Assembly (NCBI GenBank): GCA_963383645.1
Contig: OY726560.1
Location: forward strand, 70,747,399 to 70,811,398
DNA: 64,000 nt
Origin: Muscardinus avellanarius
Taxonomy: Eukaryota; Chordata; Mammalia; Rodentia; Gliridae
Direction: 5' to 3'
Of this stretch, positions 58,141 through 64,000 are shown one piece after another. Below the pieces are notes generated by a model. It did no database searches, was not told the DNA's origin, and saw only the letters and a program-made list of their open reading frames with translations. Positions within the stretch are counted from its first letter, which is position 1; every line of letters begins with the position of its first letter. A program made the translations under genes and the position numbers.

Positions 58141-58960
58141 AAGGAATAGATATAAATGGCCAAAAGATACATGAAGAGTTGTTTAACATCATTAGCAATC
58201 AGGGAGATGCAAATCAAAATTATACTGAGATTTTATTCTAACTTCAATCAGATTTGCAATCATCAAGAAGTCAAATAACAATAAATATTGGTGAGCATGT
58301 GGTGAAATAGGAATTCTTCTACATTTTTGGTGGGAGTGCAAACTAGTTCAGCTGCTCTGGAGATCAGTGTGGAGATTCCTTAGAAAACTGGGAATGGATC
58401 TACCATATGACTTGGCTATATCACTCCTGAGTATCTTTCCAAAAAGGTTGAAACCAGAGAACTACAGTAATATATGCATATCCATTTTCATAGCAGTACA
58501 ATTCACAATTGCCAAATTATCTAACCTAGGTGTCCATCAACAGATGAATGGGTTACAGAATTATGGGAAATACACAAAAATGAAATTCTATTCTGCAATA
58601 AAGAAGAACAAAATTATGTCTTTTGCAAAAAAAAAAAAAAAAGGAAGGACCTGGAAAACAGTGTATTAAGTGAGATTAGCCAGTCACAGGAAGTTTAGGG
58701 TCATATTTCTAATATATATAAGTTAGGGAGTCTTTGGGGTACAAGAGGGACTCTAGGTAATGGAGGGGAAACCTCACTGGAGCCAGGGAGGTTAAGGGAA
58801 GGAGTTAAAAAAGACTGAGATTCATTAATAGAAATACTACCATCTACTATATGTGTATATGTGAATATACCAACATTAATCTCAGTACTCTGTATTGGGA
58901 AGGGGGGAAAGTGGGAGGACACCAGGGGCTGTGTACATGTATGTCATTGTTAACATGATA
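58141..58960 (+). mobile_element. second L1 3' fragment
   Basis: GGCCAAAAGATACATGAAGA, CAGGGAGATGCAAATCAAAA, GTGTCCATCAACAGATGAAT. It overlaps the L1 coordinates already present at 57340-57430, so it is a separate insertion. Confidence 0.8.
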
Positions 58961-59044
58961 TACAGAATGATGGGAGACCAGACCCGCGGCAGGGGGGGTG
59001 GGGGAGAACATTTATTTGTTGTTTCCTGTTTTTTTGGGGGGGTA

Positions 59045-59255
59045 TTTTTTTTGGTGGTACTGGGGGTGGAACCCAGAGGCTTTCTACCTCCAGGCTATAC
59101 TCCCAGACCCATTTTATATTTTATTTGGAAACAGGGTGTAAGTTGCTGGGAGCCTAACTAAGTAGCTGAGGCTGGCTTTGAACCTGTGCAATCCTCCTGT
59201 CTCAGCCTCTCAAGCGTGGGGATTACAAGCGTGTGTCACCATGCCCAGCTTTATT
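59045..59255 (-). mobile_element. dimeric SINE
   Basis: GGTGGTACTGGGGGTGGAAC to CACCATGCCCAGC. Confidence 0.88.
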
Positions 59256-59464
59256 TATTTTTTTTGTCTTTTTGACTAACAAAACTGAAGGCTGCGAATG
59301 TAATAATATAGGACAGTAGGTTTAGGGACTGATAGAGAATCCAAGAAAAAAACAATAGCAGACTTGGTGGTTTATAGTTTCACATAAGCGGTAATAATAT
59401 AACAGTAAAGTAAATCTCTCACGTTTATTTAAAATTTAGCCTGCTTTAATGAACTGTTAAGATG

Positions 59465-60263
59465 CATAGTCAGCCCTCTGTAACTGTGCAGTCTGCATCT
59501 GTAGGTTCAACCAACTGCAGATCAAAAATATTCAGGGGAAAAATGATAACACACATATGCCCTCCCTGTTTCTCACCTCATGACATCCTGTGCCTCCTTG
59601 GAATTGCCAACAGGAAGGCCGTTACTAGATGCAGCTCCTGGACTGTGCACCCCCAAAACCCTGCTGCAGCAGGCTCAAGCATCAGCGCCACCTTCACCCC
59701 ACTGAACACCAGCCAAAAGTCAGCAGGCGGGGTAAGAAAGAAATTTTCTCTACCTAGCTCATTGCAAGCTGACTGCCTGCAAATCAACCAGCAAGTAAAG
59801 AAACCTTACCATTACAGCCCTGGCACGGTGACATTCCTTGAATTCAGACATTGTCAGGAGTCCACTCAACTTTTATTTTGCAAATACTCCCTTCAATATA
59901 TGATGTGAGAAACTGTGTAGGACTTTTAAAATTTTTATTTTTTATTTTTTTGGTGTATGATACAGGGGATTGAACGCAGGGGCATTCTACCTCTGAGCTA
60001 CACCCCCTAGCTATATTTTTAAAATTTTAATTAAAAAAAATAAATGATGAGAGAGATGAGAATGGTGAGAGTCTTACTATCTTCTGAGGCTATCCTGGAA
60101 CCTGTGATCCTCCTGTCTCAGCCTCCCAAGTACTGGGAATACAGGCACGCACCACCTTGGTCAGCCTGTGTCGGACTTAACATTTATCTTTGAGCTTCTA
60201 GAGGGCAGCTATTGATACTTTGCCACGTTAAATCAAACTAAATTGACCTGAGGAGGCCTTTAT

Positions 60264-60301
<38 letters not shown>

Positions 60302-60525
60302 TGTGTGTCTGTGTTGAACATGTATGGACTTTTCTTCTTGTAATTTTTCCCTAAACAAAACAGTATTATTTACATAGACTTTAAGTACTCTAAGATGATT
60401 TCAGGTATATGAGAGAATGTGCATCGGTTCTATTACATCATTTTATATAAGGGACTTGAGCATCGTTGGATGTTGGGATGTGAGGAGCATCCTGGAGTCA
60501 GTCTCCCATGAAGGAACATCTGTAC
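59465..60525 (+). mobile_element. Tigger/MER2-like pieces with a 750-bp interruption
   Basis: 5' end at 59465-59545 (CAGCCCTCTGTAACTG, GGTTCAACCAACTGCAG) and 3' half at 60301-60525 (TGAACATGTATGGACTTT, TTATATAAGGGACTTGAG). Between them are unassigned sequence, a SINE (59945-60166) and (CA)n (60264-60300). Confidence 0.6.
59945..60166 (-). mobile_element. dimeric SINE
   Basis: GTATGATACAGGGGATTGAA to CACGCACCACCTTGGTCAGC. Confidence 0.85.
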
Positions 60526-61620
60526 CGACATAAAAAAAACCTCACACTTTACTTTGTGGGTCTTCACAGAGAGTCTAGTCCAGTCCATCCATGTGAATAA
60601 GCTTTGTTTAATTTCCTGTTGCTCTGCGCTAGTTTTTATTTTAAGAGAAATAAGATTGAAGGAGAGAGAAAGCAATACTTAAAACAGTGGTGAAGTACTG
60701 TATCCATAATTGGAAAATATGAATCAAAATCTATAAAAATGTAAAACTTCAGCTTGAGGGGGGAACTTAACCTAAAAATTAACTTAGAATATGAAAAATT
60801 CATATGTATAGTATTAATATATTGGTTGCTATGTTATTGGTAGGAATAAAAATTCAGAAGCAATATAGATTGCCTGTAATAAGAATAGATTAAATTGTAT
60901 AACTTTTAAGATAATGATTATGAAAATTATGTGACAACATGAAAAATGCTTAAAATGTCATGGCCTATGAGAAAAGAGCTGGCAATTATATCATCCAAAT
61001 GAAAAAAATTTGAAAGGAAATATATCAAATGTTAACAGCTGTGTTTGGGTGATAGGATGCTGAGAAGTTTTTTTTCTTCCTTTTCTCTCATGATTATTTT
61101 AATCAGTTTCCAATTTTATAAATTGGAAACCAATTGAAAGCACTCAAGTTAAAAAGCCAATATTTAAAGCCAAGAAGAATAATAAATTTTGTACAGGACA
61201 AAAATCAACAATTACTGCAGTCTGGGGGGGGGATTGCATTTATTCTAAGAGTGATTGGGGTGGTTGAAAAAACAATGAAATAAAAGTAGGAGAAACTAGA
61301 CCCTCCCATCCCCAGCTGTCAGTAATTCAACCAAGGGCTTCAAGAACCGATTTCTGTCCATTCATTGTGGCTTGGCTCAGGAGACCACCTCCCCCAGGCC
61401 ATTGTGATGGTGATGGCTGGTCCCCAACAGCTCCCAGAGGACCAGGCACTTATGGCAGAGGCTTGGCAGCTGTCTGGTTTGGGGTTGCTGGTCATCAGAG
61501 ACCTGCTGCCTGTGCAGTGTTGACCTAGAGGTGAATAGTCCTCTCCTCCCCAGAGGCAACAGTGCCTCATTAAGGTACAGTTTCTAATCCAAACAGCCAT
61601 TAATCTTTTTCAGGGTTAAA
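60526..61620. other. unique stretch
   Basis: AT-rich, with a GC-richer patch at 61340-61560. Contains the 25-bp palindrome at 61106-61130. No exon recognised. Confidence 0.45.
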
Positions 61621-61635
61621 AGGCCAGAAAAGCAA

Positions 61636-61860
61636 TTTTTTTTTTGCAAGAATGTGTGCTTTATTTTGATGTTATACTTGTCTGTATTTTACAAGAGCAA
61701 ATTTACTTCATTGACCACTTGAAAATACCCTGCAGCTGTGTTCACAGCTACACAATCAATGCCAAGTCCAGCACAACCCTTCTTGTGCATGGAGAAGGGA
61801 CAGTAGTGCTAAACCAGTCAGGTACTTATTGTGGTGCTTGACAATAAATCATAGAAATAT
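61636..61860 (-). other. possible transcript 3' end or retrocopy (minus strand)
   Basis: Minus strand reads AAAATAAAGCACACATTC then TTGCAAAAAAAAAA, i.e. a polyadenylation signal followed about 15 bases later by an A-run. No source gene is recognised. It could be a retrocopy 3' end or chance. Confidence 0.25.
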
Positions 61861-62079
61861 GGCCCACTTGAAACAAATTAGTGTTTCATATCAAAATAGA
61901 GGTGTGTATGTATTTTAAGTGAGAATGCTGTCATGTACGATAGCTCTATGAAGTATTATACAAGCTCTTGAATTCATCTTTCTTTTAATTTTCCTTACCT
62001 TGACAAGTAAACGAATCCATGTGAGTGGAGCTGTGAGTTTAAGAATTTTTTTTTTTTTGAAGAAAATCAATAGAATAGG

Positions 62080-62306
62080 ATTTTTTTTGTGTGTGTGTGT
62101 AGTACTGGGGTTCCTGGAAGCCCTTCTACCTCCGGGCTACACTCTCAGACCTATTTTATTTTTGGAAACAGGGTCTCTTAAGCCAGCGCGGCTGGCTTTG
62201 AACCTGCGCAATCCTCCTGTCTCCGCCTCCCAAGCGCGGGGATTACAAGCCTGCACCACCATGCCCAAGCGCGGGGATTACAAGCCTGCACCACCATGCC
62301 CGGCTA
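62080..62306 (-). mobile_element. dimeric SINE with duplicated head
   Basis: 'CTTCCAGGAACC' subfamily, antisense. A 35-bp segment (62229-62263) is exactly repeated at 62264-62298. Confidence 0.92.
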
Positions 62307-62640
62307 GAATAGGATTTGAAATGAGAAAAATGCACTTAATTGTTGTCTCTTCAAAATTAGTGTTTGTAGAAATGAGCCTGATATCCTGTCTTACATTAAA
62401 AATAGCTGTAAGTTGGTATGTCACGAAATACATCTTTTCTGTATTTTCAAATATAATGACCAAAATGATGAGTATCAAGATCAAAATCACTAAGACTTCC
62501 TAAATCTGTTTCTTCATGTTTGACCTTTAAATTCTTCCTCTACAGAGTGATCATCAATATGAATACCAAACACTTCCTCTGGTGAGTCACATTAGACATC
62601 TGACTACTGTTAGAAAAGACATCAGACATTTAGGGACAGA

Positions 62641-62644
<4 letters not shown>

Positions 62645-62687
<43 letters not shown>
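62645..62687. repeat. (TC)n microsatellite
   Basis: 21 TC units abutting the following SINE. Confidence 0.96.
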
Positions 62688-62690
<3 letters not shown>

Positions 62691-63003
62691 TATTGGGAAT
62701 TAACCCAGGGGTTTTTGGTGTTTTTATCTCTGAGCTATACCCTATCCCTATTCCACTTTTTTTTTTTTTTCTGGTGGTACTGGGGGTGGAACCCAGGGGC
62801 ATTCTGCCTCTGGGCTATATTCCCAAACCCATTTTATATTTTATTTGGAAACAGGGTCTCACTAAGTTGTTGATCCCTATTCCATTTTTAAAATTTTGAA
62901 GCAGCGTCTTGCTAAATTATGGTATGGTTGGCCTTGAACCGGTGATCCTCCTGTCTTAGCCTCCCAAGTACTGGGATTACAAGTGTGCACCACTGTTTCC
63001 AGC
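62688..63003 (-). mobile_element. SINE nested in SINE with target duplication
   Basis: An outer antisense SINE is interrupted by a 5'-truncated antisense SINE (about 62760-62872). ATCCCTATTCCA flanks both sides. Confidence 0.85.
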
Positions 63004-63194
63004 TAAAGAATTTATTTTTATATTTTAAATTATTTTACATTAATTTTTCCCAATTCAAAATCTCACATTACAGTTTAAGTAATGCCTAAGACCTAGTCAT
63101 AGCATTTTCAAGCTGGAAGAGCCCTTGGTGAATAAAGAGGCCTTTGGCCTTTTGTCTAATGTTTTCCTAATGATGTCATACCACATTGTAGAAT

Positions 63195-63740
63195 ATGCAG
63201 TCATCCATCTGTATTTGTGGGTTCCACATCTGTCATCAACCAACTGCAGGTTGAAAATATTGGCAAAAAAAGACTTCATAAAGTTTCAAAAAGCAACATT
63301 TGAATTTGTCTCATGGCAAGGTGACTGCATGCCGTCACTGAACCGTGTAGATGAAGTGGATTCTCAGCACGCCCTGCTGTTGCCTCCTGCTATGCCACAA
63401 ATCCTGTCTCTCTCCAGCACTAGTTGTTGGAGTATTTCTTTCCTCGGATCTTGTTTATGTACTGTGAAGTTAGGCATACTGTAATTGTGTCTGAACTGAA
63501 CACGTATAGACTTCTTGTCATTATTCCCTAAACGATAAAAGCATAACAAGCATTTATATTGCATATTATGTATTATAAATACTCTAGAGACCATTTAAAG
63601 GATATGGGAGAATGTGGGTATGTTATAATTAAATACTGTGTCATTTTATATAAGGGACATGAGCATCTGTGAAGTTTGGAATTTTCATGGAGTCCTGAAA
63701 CCAATCCCTGAGTATATAGAGGGATGATTGTATTACAAGA
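63195..63740 (+). mobile_element. Tigger element, nearly complete
   Basis: CAGTCATCCATCTGTATTTG start, AAAGTTTCAAAAAGCAACAT, CTTGTCATTATTCCCTAAAC, TATAAGGGACATGAGCATC, ATATAGAGGGATGATTGTA end. No transposase frame. Confidence 0.72.
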
Positions 63741-63887
63741 TTACAAGAGTTTCTAATTTACCTGGACCTTTTTTTTCCCCAAGGTGGTGATGTGTGAGGG
63801 AAAAAGTTTATGTGTAACATTGTAAGTACATATGTCCATGTGTATATTGGATTTTATCTTCTAAATATTGGTTACTTGTATTTTTTT

Positions 63888-64000
63888 TTTTTTGTGGTAC
63901 TGGGGATGGAACCCAAGGGCATTCTACCTCCTAGCTTACCCCCATCCCTATTTTTTATTCTTTATTTTGAAACAGGGTCTCACTGAGTTGCAAAGGGCCT
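63888..64000 (-). mobile_element. dimeric SINE cut by the window edge
   Basis: GTGGTACTGGGGATGGAACC through CACTGAGTTGCAAAGGGCCT. Confidence 0.9.

Noticed and set aside
58980..59045. G-rich run as a G-quadruplex regulatory element
   Set aside because: Short irregular G-runs next to a SINE T-tail; no promoter context.

Overview
The window is rodent genomic DNA, almost certainly from the squirrel family (Sciuridae: squirrel, ground squirrel or marmot). The evidence is dozens of dimeric SINEs in which a 7SL-derived B1-like half is joined to a tRNA-derived ID half, the arrangement known from sciurids. They are accompanied by rodent-type L1, MIR, MaLR LTRs, Tigger and hAT fossils, and many long microsatellites. 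There is no bacterial or organellar character, and no long protein-coding ORF survives scrutiny.

One real protein-coding gene can be rebuilt completely. It is a six-exon minus-strand gene whose coding parts lie at 32237-32171, 27170-27115, 20781-20631, 14972-14911, 11981-11890 and 10068-9888. Every junction has a consensus splice site and the reading phase is kept across all five introns, giving a 202-residue protein from MHQIYSCSDENIEVF to SEYVGATNSAFEAD. I recognise it as vexin (VXN, human C8orf46). The window would then correspond to the human 8q13.1 neighbourhood between MYBL1 and ADHFE1.

Layout: 1-7650 is intergenic DNA downstream of VXN, with SINEs and an old L1. 7650-9887 is a plausible long 3'UTR. 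9888-32237 is VXN, whose introns carry SINEs, MIRs, a MaLR LTR, two interrupted Tigger elements, an L1 3' end and a 330-bp purine-rich microsatellite complex. 32240-32500 is the likely 5'UTR and promoter side. 32500-64000 is gene-poor and repeat-dense, and no neighbouring-gene exon was recognised in it.

The most unusual structure is at 46299-48452. It is a 2.15-kb poly(A)-tailed insertion with a perfect 10-bp target-site duplication and a 0.9-kb GC-rich VNTR of about 50-bp units (two alternating types). A short inverted piece of the same VNTR sits at its 5' end. It has the architecture of a composite SVA/LAVA-like retroposon, but in a squirrel. Other precise structures are an intact 409-bp class-II (IAP-like) solo LTR with a 6-bp duplication inside an L1 (56887-57295), a perfect 17-bp-arm hairpin (39947-39990), recent tandem duplications of 57, 84 and 35 bp, nested SINE-in-SINE insertions, and a 235-bp GAA/GGA/TAG triplet tract.
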